DNA of 64,000 nucleotides, from NCBI RefSeq assembly GCF_900114385.1, contig NZ_FOSW01000008.1, positions 124,001-188,000 on the forward strand. The letters are read 5' to 3'. The DNA is from Geodermatophilus ruber (GTDB lineage: Bacteria; Actinomycetota; Actinomycetes; Mycobacteriales; Geodermatophilaceae). A program made the position numbers and the translations under genes. Under the pieces are notes generated by a model. It did no database searches and had not been told where the DNA came from. It saw only the letters and a program-made list of their open reading frames with translations. Below are positions 15,978 through 24,584 of this stretch, piece after piece (the stretch's first letter is position 1; every line of letters begins with the position of its first letter).

Positions 15978-17105
15978 ATGAAGATCGTGCGCGTCGAGGC
16001 GATCCCGCTGGGCAGCCCCCTCGACGAACAGCTGCGCTGGGGCGCCATGGTCGTCGGGGTCAAGGGCGGCATCGTCGTCCGCGTCGAGACCGACGGGGGC
16101 GTCGTCGGGCTGGGCGAGGCGGGGTTCTCCGCCGAGTACTTCCCGACCGTCGGCCCGATCGTCAACGACCAGCTGGCGCCGATGCTCGTGGGACAGGATC
16201 CCCGGGACATCGCCGCCCTGTGGCAGCAGATGCTCGATGCCACGCACATGTGGGGCCGGCGCGGGATCGAGACCTATGCGCTGAGCGGCGTGGACATCGC
16301 GCTGTGGGACCTGCTCGGGAAGGTCAGCGGGCAGCCGGTGTACCGCCTGCTCGGGGCGGCGAAGTCGACGGTGCGCGCCTACTTCGCGCCCTCGCTCAAG
16401 CCGACGCAGGACATCGTGGAGGAGTGCCGGCGGGCGGTCGCCGACGGATTCACGGCCATGAAGTTGCGGGCCACCCGGCGGCTGCGCGAGACGGTCGACC
16501 TGGTTGCGAGCGTGCGGGACGCCGTCGGGGTCGACATCGAGATCATGGTCGACGGCAACATGTCGTTCGACCGGCGAACCGCCCTCGCCCTGGCCCGCGA
16601 GCTGGAGCAGCTGGGCGTCTCCTTCCTGGAGGAGCCGATCCTGTCGCGCAGCCTGACCCAGTACGTCGACGACCACTCCTGGCTGGCCGACCGGGTCTCG
16701 CTGCGGCTGGCCGGCGGGGAGTCCCTGCTGACCAGGTACGAGTACCTCGACCTGCTCTCCCGCCGGACCTTCGACGTCCTCCAGCCCGACTGCACCAGTG
16801 TCGGCGGCATCTCCGAGGCCAAGCGGATCGCCGACATGGCGAGCGCCTGGAACATCGAGTGCGTCCCCCACATCGCCTGCTCCTCGGGCACCGGGATCTC
16901 GCTCGCGGCCGGCCTGCACCTGATCCTGGCCTGCACGAACGCCCCGCTCATCGAGTTCGACGCCTACGGCGGCCCCGGTTGGGACGGGCTGCTGGTCGAG
17001 CCGCACGCGGTGCAGGACGGGCACCTGGGCGCTGACGACCGGCCGGGCCTCGGCGTGGAGCTCGCCGACGACGCGATCGCGCGGTTCTCGCTGCTCGCGC
17101 GGTGA
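15978..17105 (+). CDS. enolase-superfamily sugar-acid dehydratase (mandelate racemase group)
   Basis: A 375-residue member of the mandelate racemase/muconate lactonizing group. The acid-base and metal residues are visible in order: K162-x-R164 (MKLRA), D192 in VDGN, E218 in EEP, Glu in AGGESL, Asp in QPDCTSVGG and H298 in PHIACSS. The Lys-x-Arg plus His arrangement is that of sugar-acid dehydratases rather than muconate cycloisomerases. It would turn an aldonate into a 2-keto-3-deoxy acid, feeding the kinase and aldolase at 6518-8346. ATG 15978 is preceded by GGACGGGCGAG. Specific sugar acid not identified. Confidence 0.85.
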   Translation: MKIVRVEAIPLGSPLDEQLRWGAMVVGVKGGIVVRVETDGGVVGLGEAGFSAEYFPTVGPIVNDQLAPMLVGQDPRDIAALWQQMLDATHMWGRRGIETYALSGVDIALWDLLGKVSGQPVYRLLGAAKSTVRAYFAPSLKPTQDIVEECRRAVADGFTAMKLRATRRLRETVDLVASVRDAVGVDIEIMVDGNMSFDRRTALALARELEQLGVSFLEEPILSRSLTQYVDDHSWLADRVSLRLAGGESLLTRYEYLDLLSRRTFDVLQPDCTSVGGISEAKRIADMASAWNIECVPHIACSSGTGISLAAGLHLILACTNAPLIEFDAYGGPGWDGLLVEPHAVQDGHLGADDRPGLGVELADDAIARFSLLAR

Positions 17106-17155
17106 GCAGGTGACGGATTCACCGCGGCCGGCACGGTCGCGAGGACCGAACGAGC

Positions 17156-17171
17156 CCGCGCTGTCGCGCGG
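17156..17171 (+). terminator. short hairpin after the dehydratase gene
   Basis: CCGCGC (17156-17161) and GCGCGG (17166-17171) pair around TGTC, 50 bases after the stop at 17105 and between convergent genes. The stem is short and the call is weak. Confidence 0.3.
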
Positions 17172-17327
17172 CCCCTGGATGTGACGAGGGATCTGGCATG
17201 GCCAGGACGTGTCGATGCCGGTGCTGATCAGCCCGACCGGGGTGCAGGCGGTCCACCGGGACGGCGAGGTGGCGGTGGGCGCGCGCCGCGGCGGGTGCTG
17301 GGCGTGTGCCGGGGATCGGGACGGGTG

Positions 17328-19658
17328 TCAGAACCGGGCGAACCGGTCCCGGGCGGCCTGAGGGCCCGTCCGGCCGGCCAACCAGGTGCGCAGCTCGCCG
17401 GCGGGAACCGGGTGCAGGACGAGGTAGCCCTGCACCGCGTCGATGCCCGCCTGCTCGACGAACCGCTGCTGCTCGGCGTCCTCCACGCCCTCTGCCACCG
17501 TCTGCAGGCCGAGCCGGGCGGCCATCTGGGCGATGGCCTCGAGCACCGCCTGGTCGGCGACCTCGGTCGCCGCCCCGGCCACGAAGGACTTGTCGATCTT
17601 GACGACGTCGACCGGCAGGGTCCGCAGCGTGGTCAGCGCCGAGTACCCGGTGCCGAAGTCGTCGACGGCGAGACCGACACCCAGACCCGCCAGGACCTCG
17701 ACGCCGGCCTGGACGGCGGGGGAGTCCAGCACCGTGGACTCGGTGATCTCGATGATCAGCTGCCCGGGGGCGAGCAGGTGGGTCTCCAGGCACTCCCGCA
17801 CGACGGCCCCGAAGCGCGGGTGGGCCAGCTGTGAGGGCGAGGCGTTGACGTGCAGGGCCACCGTCTCGCCGCGGTCCCGCCACGCGGCAGCATCGGCGCA
17901 GGCGCGCCGCAGCACCTGCTCGCCGATCGGGATGACCACGCCGGTGTGCTCGGCGACGTCGAGGAAGTCCGCCGGCGCCAGCAGGCCGCGAGTCGGGTGC
18001 GCCCAGCGCACCAGCGCCTCCACGGCGGTGCACCGCCCGTCGCGGGTGGAGACCATCGGCTGGTAGAGCACGACGAACTGCTCCTTCTCCACCGCGGCGC
18101 GCAGCTCGACCGCCAGGGCGGCGGCCGCGTCCACGTCCAGCAGGGTGGGGGAGAAGGTCTGGACGCGGTTCTTGCCGGCCGCCTTCGCGGCGTACATCGC
18201 GATGTCCGCCTGCTGCACCACCTCGGTCCCGGTGGCCCCGGGCTGCAGGCAGGCCAGGCCGATGCTGGCCCCCACCCGGGTGAGCCGCCCGTCCAGCGTG
18301 ATGGGTGCCGAGAGCAGCTCGACCAGGCGCTGGCTGATCCGGCGGGCTTCGGTCTGCCCGGCGTCGCGCAGCAGGACGCCGAACTCGTCCCCGCCGAGGC
18401 GGGCGCAGAGGTCCCCGTCGCGCAGGGCGCCGAGCATGCGGGCGGCGACGTGCCCGAGGAGCTCGTCCCCGGCGACGTGCCCCAGGCCGTCGTTGACCAC
18501 CTTGAAGTCGTCCAGGTCGAGAAAGAGCACCCAGGTCCGGCCGATCGCCTCGCGGGCGGCCTCGTCCAGCGCGGCGGTGAACGCCGCCCGGTTGGCCAGC
18601 CCGGTGAGGGCGTCGGTGAGCGCCTGCGCCTCGAGGTCGCGGTGGGCCTGGCTGCTGTGGAGCGCCAGCGCGACCAGGTTGTTCAGGGACTGGATCGCCG
18701 TGATCGCCTCGGCGGGAACGCCGTCGGGCGCCCCGAGCAGCATCGAGTGCCCCGGGAACACCGTGGCGTGCCCCGGGAACGCGGGCAACGGCATGCGCAG
18801 CCACTGCCGGATGAACCCGGTCGCCTCCGCCAGCGCTCCCGCATGCGCGAGCTCCTGGATCTCGTCCCCTGCCTCGCCGGCGGGCAGCAGATCCCGGGGC
18901 AGCGCGATGAGGTCCCGGTCGAACTCGCCGGCTCGTTCGACGATGCGCAGGGACCCCTGCTCGTCGTCGGCGACGGCGGCCGCGCGCAACCCCGGGGTCA
19001 TCCGGCAGATCTCCTCGACGGCGCGCCAGCCCTGATCGCGGATCGCCATCGGATCGGTCAGCCCGAGCAGGCCGGTGCTCAGCGCGAGCAGCGCCGAGTC
19101 GCGGCCCCGGGCCTGTTCCCGCGCGAGCATTCTCAGGGCCAGGTGCCGGGCGCCGATGAAGGTCAGGCCGAGCACGGGAAGAGCGCCCACCACCGGGCCG
19201 GCCTCGGTCGAGCCGGCATGCCCGGGGACGAGCCCCCAGGCCAGGGTCGCGGCGACCAGCGCCCCGCCGAGCCCGACGACGTAGAGCCCCACGCGCCACG
19301 TCCGGCCGTACATCACGCGGAACCACATGGCCGGGAAGGCGATGCCGTAGGCGACGGCCGGTATCGGGCAGGCCAGCGCGAACGCGGTCGTCGCCATGAC
19401 GTCGACGGCGTCCCACGCGAGTGATGTCGTCTGCGACCGGTAGCGGTGGGTCCAGGAGACGACCAGGGCCAGGCAGGAGACGGCGATCAGGACCAGGTCC
19501 GCGGCGCCCGCGCGGACGAGCGCCCCCGGGGTCGTGAGCAGCAGCGAGACCAGGGCGATCACGAAGAACAGCCACCGGGTCTGCTCCACCGGCTGGGCGG
19601 GGCGCGCCAGGAGCCGGCGCGCGCGACGCCACAGCGAGGGAGCGCCGGTGCGGCTCAT
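17328..19658 (-). CDS. membrane-bound GGDEF-EAL protein (c-di-GMP cyclase/phosphodiesterase)
   Basis: A 776-residue protein: an N-terminal region with about five or six membrane spans (residues 20-180), a GAF-like middle, a GGDEF domain with intact LGGDEF (about 421-426) and, five residues before it, RDGD, which fits the RxxD inhibitory site, then an EAL domain with intact EALVRW (about 545) and DDFGTGYS. Both catalytic motifs are complete, so it could both make and break cyclic di-GMP. ATG 19658 is chosen because GGAGG lies six bases upstream; an ATG eight codons earlier lacks one. It stands alone, with a DUF1028 gene divergent. It may tune the exopolysaccharide locus at 42541-57370 (inference). 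Confidence 0.9.
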   Translation of the reverse strand: MSRTGAPSLWRRARRLLARPAQPVEQTRWLFFVIALVSLLLTTPGALVRAGAADLVLIAVSCLALVVSWTHRYRSQTTSLAWDAVDVMATTAFALACPIPAVAYGIAFPAMWFRVMYGRTWRVGLYVVGLGGALVAATLAWGLVPGHAGSTEAGPVVGALPVLGLTFIGARHLALRMLAREQARGRDSALLALSTGLLGLTDPMAIRDQGWRAVEEICRMTPGLRAAAVADDEQGSLRIVERAGEFDRDLIALPRDLLPAGEAGDEIQELAHAGALAEATGFIRQWLRMPLPAFPGHATVFPGHSMLLGAPDGVPAEAITAIQSLNNLVALALHSSQAHRDLEAQALTDALTGLANRAAFTAALDEAAREAIGRTWVLFLDLDDFKVVNDGLGHVAGDELLGHVAARMLGALRDGDLCARLGGDEFGVLLRDAGQTEARRISQRLVELLSAPITLDGRLTRVGASIGLACLQPGATGTEVVQQADIAMYAAKAAGKNRVQTFSPTLLDVDAAAALAVELRAAVEKEQFVVLYQPMVSTRDGRCTAVEALVRWAHPTRGLLAPADFLDVAEHTGVVIPIGEQVLRRACADAAAWRDRGETVALHVNASPSQLAHPRFGAVVRECLETHLLAPGQLIIEITESTVLDSPAVQAGVEVLAGLGVGLAVDDFGTGYSALTTLRTLPVDVVKIDKSFVAGAATEVADQAVLEAIAQMAARLGLQTVAEGVEDAEQQRFVEQAGIDAVQGYLVLHPVPAGELRTWLAGRTGPQAARDRFARF

Positions 19659-19787
19659 CTCGGTCCTCCGGTCGACGGTCATGGCATGAAATCACGCGAT
19701 CAGGGCATCGACCTGCGGCGTTCGGTGCTGGAGGCCACAGGGACCGACCTACCCCGAGGGGGTGGGAGCGCCTTCCGGCCGAGCGGT

Positions 19788-19814
19788 GTTTGCCGTCCGG
19801 GGGGTATCCGGGTA
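19788..19814 (+). promoter_or_regulatory. SigB/SigF-type promoter candidate
   Basis: GTTTGC (19788-19793) and GGGTA (19810-19814) are 16 bases apart, close to the actinobacterial stress-sigma pattern GTTT-n15-17-GGGTA. The transcript would start at or within a few bases of GTG 19825, so the mRNA would be nearly leaderless. A second GGGTAT at 19802 has the wrong spacing. Confidence 0.45.
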
Positions 19815-19824
19815 GGCGCTGTCC

Positions 19825-20778
19825 GTGACCTACTCGATCGTTGCCCGTGACCTGCAGACCGGAGAGATGGGCGTCGCCACGCAGTCGCAGGCGTTCGCCG
19901 TCGGCAACAGCGTGCCCTTCGCACTGCCCGGCCAGGGGGTGATCGCCAGCCAGTCGATGGCCGAGCCGATGTACGGCCAGATCGGGCTGGACCTGCTGCG
20001 CGGCGGGTTCACGGCCAATGAGGCGCTGATCGCGCTGCGCAGCGTCGACCCCCATCCGGAGCGCCGCCAGGTCGCCGTCCTCGACGTCTCCGGGGACCTC
20101 GCCGCCTACACCGGGAGCAACTGCGTGCAGGCCGCCGGCCACCTGGTGGGAGAGGGCTGCGTCGCGCTGGGGAACATGGTCACCGGTCCCGAGGTCTGGG
20201 AATCGATGGTGGCGATGTTCGAGACCTCCGACGGCCCGCTGGCGCACCGGTTGCTCAGTGCGCTCCGTGCGGCCGAGGAGGCCGGCGGGGACCTCCGGGG
20301 CCGGCGGTCGGCCGCGGTGATCGTCGTGCGGGCGGTCACCACCGGCCGACCCTGGCACGACACCGTCGTGGACCTGCGCGTCGACGACTCACTCGACCCG
20401 GTCACCGAGCTGGGCGAGCTCGTGGTCCGGCTGAGCCGGTACCAGGACGTCGTCCGCGGCTTCCAGCAGGCGATCGGCGGCGACCCGGTCACCGCCGACC
20501 TGGTCCTGGAGGAGCTGCGGGTGCCCGACCCGCACACCGAGCCCGACCACGTCCTGTGGCGCGCGATCGTCGCGGGCCTGGCCGGCCGGGAGGACGCCGC
20601 CCGAGAGCTGATGACCGAGCTGGCGGCAGTCGCCCCGCAGTTCGTCGAGGTGGGCCGCCGGTTCGGCGCGGCCGGGCTCGTGCCCGAGGACCTGCTCGAG
20701 CGCATCCTGCCCGCGCCCGACCGCGGCCGCCCGCGGGGGGCGACCGGCATCGCCGGTGAGGAGGCCGCCAGCGCCTGA
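19825..20778 (+). CDS. DUF1028 domain-containing protein
   Basis: A 317-residue protein whose first 220 residues form a DUF1028 domain (TYSIVARDLQTGEMGVATQS, later YTGSNC and GNMVTGPEVW), an Ntn-hydrolase-like fold of unknown biochemical role. The remaining 95 residues look like a small helical C-terminal extension, as in many members. The start GTG 19825 has no ribosome site but sits where a transcript from the promoter at 19788-19814 would begin. It is divergent from the GGDEF-EAL gene and has no obvious operon partner. Function unknown. Confidence 0.85.
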   Translation: MTYSIVARDLQTGEMGVATQSQAFAVGNSVPFALPGQGVIASQSMAEPMYGQIGLDLLRGGFTANEALIALRSVDPHPERRQVAVLDVSGDLAAYTGSNCVQAAGHLVGEGCVALGNMVTGPEVWESMVAMFETSDGPLAHRLLSALRAAEEAGGDLRGRRSAAVIVVRAVTTGRPWHDTVVDLRVDDSLDPVTELGELVVRLSRYQDVVRGFQQAIGGDPVTADLVLEELRVPDPHTEPDHVLWRAIVAGLAGREDAARELMTELAAVAPQFVEVGRRFGAAGLVPEDLLERILPAPDRGRPRGATGIAGEEAASA

Positions 20779-20904
20779 CCGGACCGGGTCAGCGGGGTAC
20801 GGGTACGGGGAAGACCAGCGACGAGCTGGACGTCGTCGCCACCGCCCGGACGGAGCAGCGTGCACCGGGAACAGAGTGGGCGCCGGGGTGCCGGGGTGCT
20901 GCCC

Positions 20905-21570
20905 CTAGTCGACGTCGTCGCCCTCGGGGAGCTCGGCCAGCACCATCCGGCCGTCCTCGACCTCGAAGTGGGTGAGCGAACCGCGTCCCACCGGGATGCG
21001 CCAGTTCTCGCCCTCGACGCCCGTCAGCCGGGCCACGGCGAGCCGGATCATGACGGCGTGGGTGACCGCCACCACCGTCTCGCCGGCGTGTCGGCTGCCG
21101 ATGAGCCGGAGCGCCTCCACCATGCGGGTCTGCGCGTCGCGGAGTCGCTCGCCCTGCGGGCACACCGCCCGGCTCGGTGACGTGCGATACAGCTCGAACG
21201 CCTCCGGGTCGAACACGGCGGCCTCGGTGGCGGTCATCGCCTCCCACGCGCCGTAGTCGACGTTGTTCAGCCCGTGCAGGATGCGCAGATCGGGCACCCG
21301 CGCCTCGTCCGCGATGATCTGCGCGGTGGCGATGGTGCGCCGGAGAGGTCCGCAGTACACCGCCGTGAGTCCCACTCCCGACAGCTGGCGCGCGGCATCG
21401 ACCGCGTCCTGGTAACCCTGCGCATCCAGTGGCACGTCGCAGCGCCCGCGGTAGCGGTTCTCGACGTTCATGGTGGTGGTTCCGTGGCGGACCACGAACA
21501 GCCGGCACGCGGTGGCCCGCTGTGCTGTGACGGAGGGGGGCGTGAGCAGGGACTGCTCCGAGACGTCCAC
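20905..21570 (-). CDS. histidine phosphatase family protein
   Basis: A 221-residue phosphoglycerate-mutase-fold phosphatase: catalytic FVVRHGTTTMN near the start, the GPLRRTIATAQ arginine segment, the Glu region around NVDYGAWEAMT, and VAVTHAVMIRLA with the second catalytic His. The reading frame continues upstream to 21816, but the extra 80 residues are unlike the family. GTG 21570 follows GCGAGGGAAACC and is preferred. It is convergent with the DUF1028 gene, 126 bases apart. Substrate unknown; relatives act on phosphosugars, phosphoglycerate or nucleotides. Confidence 0.83.
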   Translation of the reverse strand: MDVSEQSLLTPPSVTAQRATACRLFVVRHGTTTMNVENRYRGRCDVPLDAQGYQDAVDAARQLSGVGLTAVYCGPLRRTIATAQIIADEARVPDLRILHGLNNVDYGAWEAMTATEAAVFDPEAFELYRTSPSRAVCPQGERLRDAQTRMVEALRLIGSRHAGETVVAVTHAVMIRLAVARLTGVEGENWRIPVGRGSLTHFEVEDGRMVLAELPEGDDVD

Positions 21571-21998
21571 GGTTTCCCTCGCAATCGGTGCAGGAGATGC
21601 ACCCGGTATCGGCCACCGATCGACGGACCGGCGCCACAACACCGGCGTGCAGGCGTGCGCAGACGTTAGGTGGGGCAACCGTGCCGATCGAGTTCCCGTA
21701 CTCGTGGTGCGGTGAATCAAGGAGCGTTCTCGGCGGTGCGGAGCTACCCGCTCCCGCGCCGCCTCGCAGCGTGATCCTTTGCGTTCAGTAATTGCTGGGC
21801 CCTCGTGCATCTGCATGGTGGCGTGTCATGCAGATGACGGTTGACGACCGCCGTTCTCCGAGGGGGTCACCGATTTCCGGGGATTGTTGGGCACTGGGCG
21901 CCGACATCCTGCCCCCGACGTTCTCGACGCCGCTATCTTGACCGCCACCGAGGCCCGCCGGGCGGTCCGTCGGCACCATCACACGGGGTGGGGGATCC
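21571..21998. other. 428-bp divergent intergenic region
   Basis: Separates the histidine phosphatase (leftward) from the antiporter (rightward). It has no credible reading frame. Its one clear feature is the 10-base inverted repeat at 21808-21836. TATCTT at 21932-21937 could be a -10 element but has no good -35. Confidence 0.5.
21808..21836. promoter_or_regulatory. 10-base perfect inverted repeat upstream of the antiporter
   Basis: CATCTGCATG (21808-21817) and CATGCAGATG (21827-21836) are exact mirror images with a nine-base spacer. The AT content is higher than in the surroundings, which favours an operator over a terminator. No matching copy was seen elsewhere in the window. Confidence 0.45.
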
Positions 21999-23342
21999 AT
22001 GTCGACCGAGAGTCTGGGCTCGCTGGCGCTGGCGCTGTTGCTGCTGGTCGCCGGCGCCAACCTCCTCGGCCTGCTCGCCGTGCGGCTGCGTCAACCGAGA
22101 GTCGTGGGGGAGATCCTGGCCGGCGTCGTGCTCGGGCCGTCGCTGTTGGGGCTCCTGGCGCCGCAGGTCGCGGCGCAGATCTTCGGAGACGGTGACAAGG
22201 ATCCTGCCACGGTCGTCCTGGGCTTTCTGTACCACCTCGGTCTGTTGCTTCTCATGTTCATCTCCGGCACGAGTGCGCGAAATGTGCTCAGCCGGGAGAA
22301 TCGGAGACCGACGGCCTGGCTGCTCGGCCTGGGAACTGTGCTGCCATTCTGCTTCGCACTGGGCGTCGCGTCGATTCTCCCGTTGGGCGCATTCATGGGG
22401 GAGGCGCGCAGCGAGGCTGCGGTGATCCTCGTGATCGCCATTGCCGCAGCGGTGACCTCGATCCCGGTCATCACCAAGATCTTCTACGACCTCGGCATTC
22501 TGCACACCCGATTCGCGAGCCTGATGCTCGGTGTCGCCGTCCTCGAGGACATCGTGCTGTGGGGTTTCCTCGCCCTGGCGACGGCGATCGCGTCGGCGAC
22601 CGTCGCCGCCGGCGGGCAGGCGGTCGCCGGGACGGTGGCCGTGCACGTGGGGATCAACATCGCCTTCGTCGTCCTCGGGATGACCGTGCTCCCACGGCTC
22701 CTGCGGCGGATGAGTCGGGCCCGCTGGAACGTCGTCGCCAGGCAGTCCCCGATCGCGTGGATCATCGCGGTGTTCCTCGCCTACGTCAGCGTCGCGGCGG
22801 CCCTCGACGTGACGCTGGCCTTCGCCGCGTTCCTGGCCGGCTTCGCGATCGTCGGCGGTGTCGACGGCACGGAGACGCAGCGCCTCCGGGCACCCCTGGA
22901 CGCGATCGCGCACGTCTCCGGGGCGGTGTTCATCCCGATCTACTTCGCGATCGTGGGCTACCGGCTCGACTTCACCCAGGGCTTCTCGCCGCTGATGCTG
23001 GTCGCGTTCCTGGTCGGGTCCACGCTGGTGGTCGTCGTCTCGATCGGTGTGGCCGCACGCCTGGCCGGGTTCCGCGGGCTGGACATCGTGAATCTGGCGC
23101 TCACGCACAACGCCCGCGGCGGGCCGGGCATCGTGCTGGCGAGCGTGGCCTTCGACGCGGGCATCATCAGCGCCCCGTTCTTCACGACGCTGGTGCTCAC
23201 CGCCGTGCTGACGTCGCAGGCGTGCGGATTCTGGCTCGACTTCGTCCTCCGCAGGGGCTGGCCCCTCCTGGCGACGGAGGGCCCGGTCGAGCAACGGCCC
23301 CCGGTGCTGGGCTCGGCGCCGGCGCCCGTGCACCCGACCTGA
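21999..23342 (+). CDS. cation:proton antiporter (CPA2/KefB-like)
   Basis: A 447-residue integral membrane protein with about 12 spans. The segments VRLRQPRVVGEILAGVVLGP (residues 27-46) and the ISGTSARNV and VLEDIVLWG regions are typical of Na+/H+ or K+/H+ exchangers of the CPA2 family; the acidic pair of span 5 is represented by ED in AVLEDI. It has no C-terminal TrkA-N domain, so it lacks the NAD-gated regulation of Kef systems. ATG 21999 follows GGGGTGGGGG. It is 26 bases upstream of the ATP sulfurylase gene, but a functional link is unclear. The transported ion is not determined. Confidence 0.85.
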   Translation: MSTESLGSLALALLLLVAGANLLGLLAVRLRQPRVVGEILAGVVLGPSLLGLLAPQVAAQIFGDGDKDPATVVLGFLYHLGLLLLMFISGTSARNVLSRENRRPTAWLLGLGTVLPFCFALGVASILPLGAFMGEARSEAAVILVIAIAAAVTSIPVITKIFYDLGILHTRFASLMLGVAVLEDIVLWGFLALATAIASATVAAGGQAVAGTVAVHVGINIAFVVLGMTVLPRLLRRMSRARWNVVARQSPIAWIIAVFLAYVSVAAALDVTLAFAAFLAGFAIVGGVDGTETQRLRAPLDAIAHVSGAVFIPIYFAIVGYRLDFTQGFSPLMLVAFLVGSTLVVVVSIGVAARLAGFRGLDIVNLALTHNARGGPGIVLASVAFDAGIISAPFFTTLVLTAVLTSQACGFWLDFVLRRGWPLLATEGPVEQRPPVLGSAPAPVHPT

Positions 23343-23368
23343 CACGCCGGTCCGACCGGAGGAGCGCC

Positions 23369-24565
23369 ATGGCAATCCCGGGTCCGCCCCCGCACGGCGG
23401 CGCGCTCGTCGACCTCCGGGTCGAGGACGGTCGCGCCGTGGCCGCGGCCGCGCAGGAGCTGCCCCGCTGGGAGTTGACCCGCCGGCAGCGCTGCGACCTG
23501 GAGCTGCTGGCCACCGGCGGGTTCTCGCCGCTGCGCACCTTCCTCGGCCGGGCCGACCACGCGTCGGTCTGCACCGCCATGCGCCTCACCACCGGCGAGC
23601 TCTGGCCGATTCCCGTGACCCTCGACCTGCCCGAGTGCGTCGTGGCGGCGGCCTCGTCAGCCGGGGGGCTCACGCTGTGCGCCCGGGGCGCCGACCTGGC
23701 CGTGCTGTGGCTGCGGGAGGCCTGGCGGCCGGACCGCGTGGCGGAGGCGGCGGCCGTGTTCGGCACGACCGACCCGGCCCACCCCGGCGTCCACACCTTG
23801 TTGCACGAGACCCACCCCTGGTACGTGAGCGGCCCGCTGGCGGTCCTGGCGCTGCCCACCCACCACGACTTCCGCTCGCTGCGCCACACGCCCGCCGAGT
23901 TGCGCCGCGAGCTGGCCGACCGCGGCTGGGACACGGTCGTCGCCTTCCAGACGCGCAACCCGATGCACCGGGCACACCAGGAGCTCACGATCCGGGCGGC
24001 CCGGGAGCTGGGGGCGCACGTGCTGCTGCACCCGGTCGTGGGCATCACCAAGCCGGGCGACGTCGACCCGTCCGTGCGGGTCCGCTGCTACCGCGCCCTG
24101 CTGCCCACCTATCCGCCGGGCACGGTGCTGCTGTCGGTGCTTCCCCTGGCGATGCGGATGGCCGGCCCGCGCGAGGCCCTGTGGCACGCGATCGTGCGCA
24201 AGAACCACGGGGCGACCCACTTCATCGTCGGCCGCGACCACGCGGGGCCCGGGCCGGACTCGCAGGGGCGGCCGTTCTACGAGCCGTCCGAGGCGCAGGA
24301 CCTGCTGCGCAGGCACGAGGACGAGCTCGGCATCGGCGTCGTCCCGTTCCGGCAGATGGTCTTCGTCCGGGAGCTGCAGCGCCACGTCCCCGAGGACGAG
24401 GTCCCGCCCGGGCACCACTGCCTGCGCATCTCCGGGACCGAGCAGCGCCGGCGGTTGGCGCAGGGGGAGGAACTGCCGGAATGGTTCACGCCGCCGGAGG
24501 TGGCCGCCGAGCTGCGCCGCGCTTTTCCCGGCCGGACCGGTGAGGCGGTCGCGCTCCTCAGCTGA
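23369..24565 (+). CDS. sat: sulfate adenylyltransferase (ATP sulfurylase, one-piece type)
   Basis: A 398-residue enzyme joining sulfate and ATP to form adenosine 5'-phosphosulfate. The canonical ATP-site motifs are QTRNPMHRAH (about residues 194-203) and GRDHAGPG (about 288-295); FQTRNP and ISGTEQRR near the end match the homomeric Sat/Met3 family, not the GTPase-coupled CysDN type. There is no APS kinase domain, and none is encoded beside it. ATG 23369 follows ACCGGAGGAG. The sulfotransferase gene is convergent, 19 bases away. A decayed cysN end lies at 62449. Confidence 0.9.
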   Translation: MAIPGPPPHGGALVDLRVEDGRAVAAAAQELPRWELTRRQRCDLELLATGGFSPLRTFLGRADHASVCTAMRLTTGELWPIPVTLDLPECVVAAASSAGGLTLCARGADLAVLWLREAWRPDRVAEAAAVFGTTDPAHPGVHTLLHETHPWYVSGPLAVLALPTHHDFRSLRHTPAELRRELADRGWDTVVAFQTRNPMHRAHQELTIRAARELGAHVLLHPVVGITKPGDVDPSVRVRCYRALLPTYPPGTVLLSVLPLAMRMAGPREALWHAIVRKNHGATHFIVGRDHAGPGPDSQGRPFYEPSEAQDLLRRHEDELGIGVVPFRQMVFVRELQRHVPEDEVPPGHHCLRISGTEQRRRLAQGEELPEWFTPPEVAAELRRAFPGRTGEAVALLS

Positions 24566-24584
24566 TTCCCCAGGGGCGTCACCC

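Noticed and set aside
17119-20358. A 1079-codon open frame on the minus strand
   Set aside because: It overlaps the GGDEF-EAL and DUF1028 genes in another frame, is rich in Arg, Gly, Pro and Ala without any motif, and is a shadow caused by high GC at third positions.
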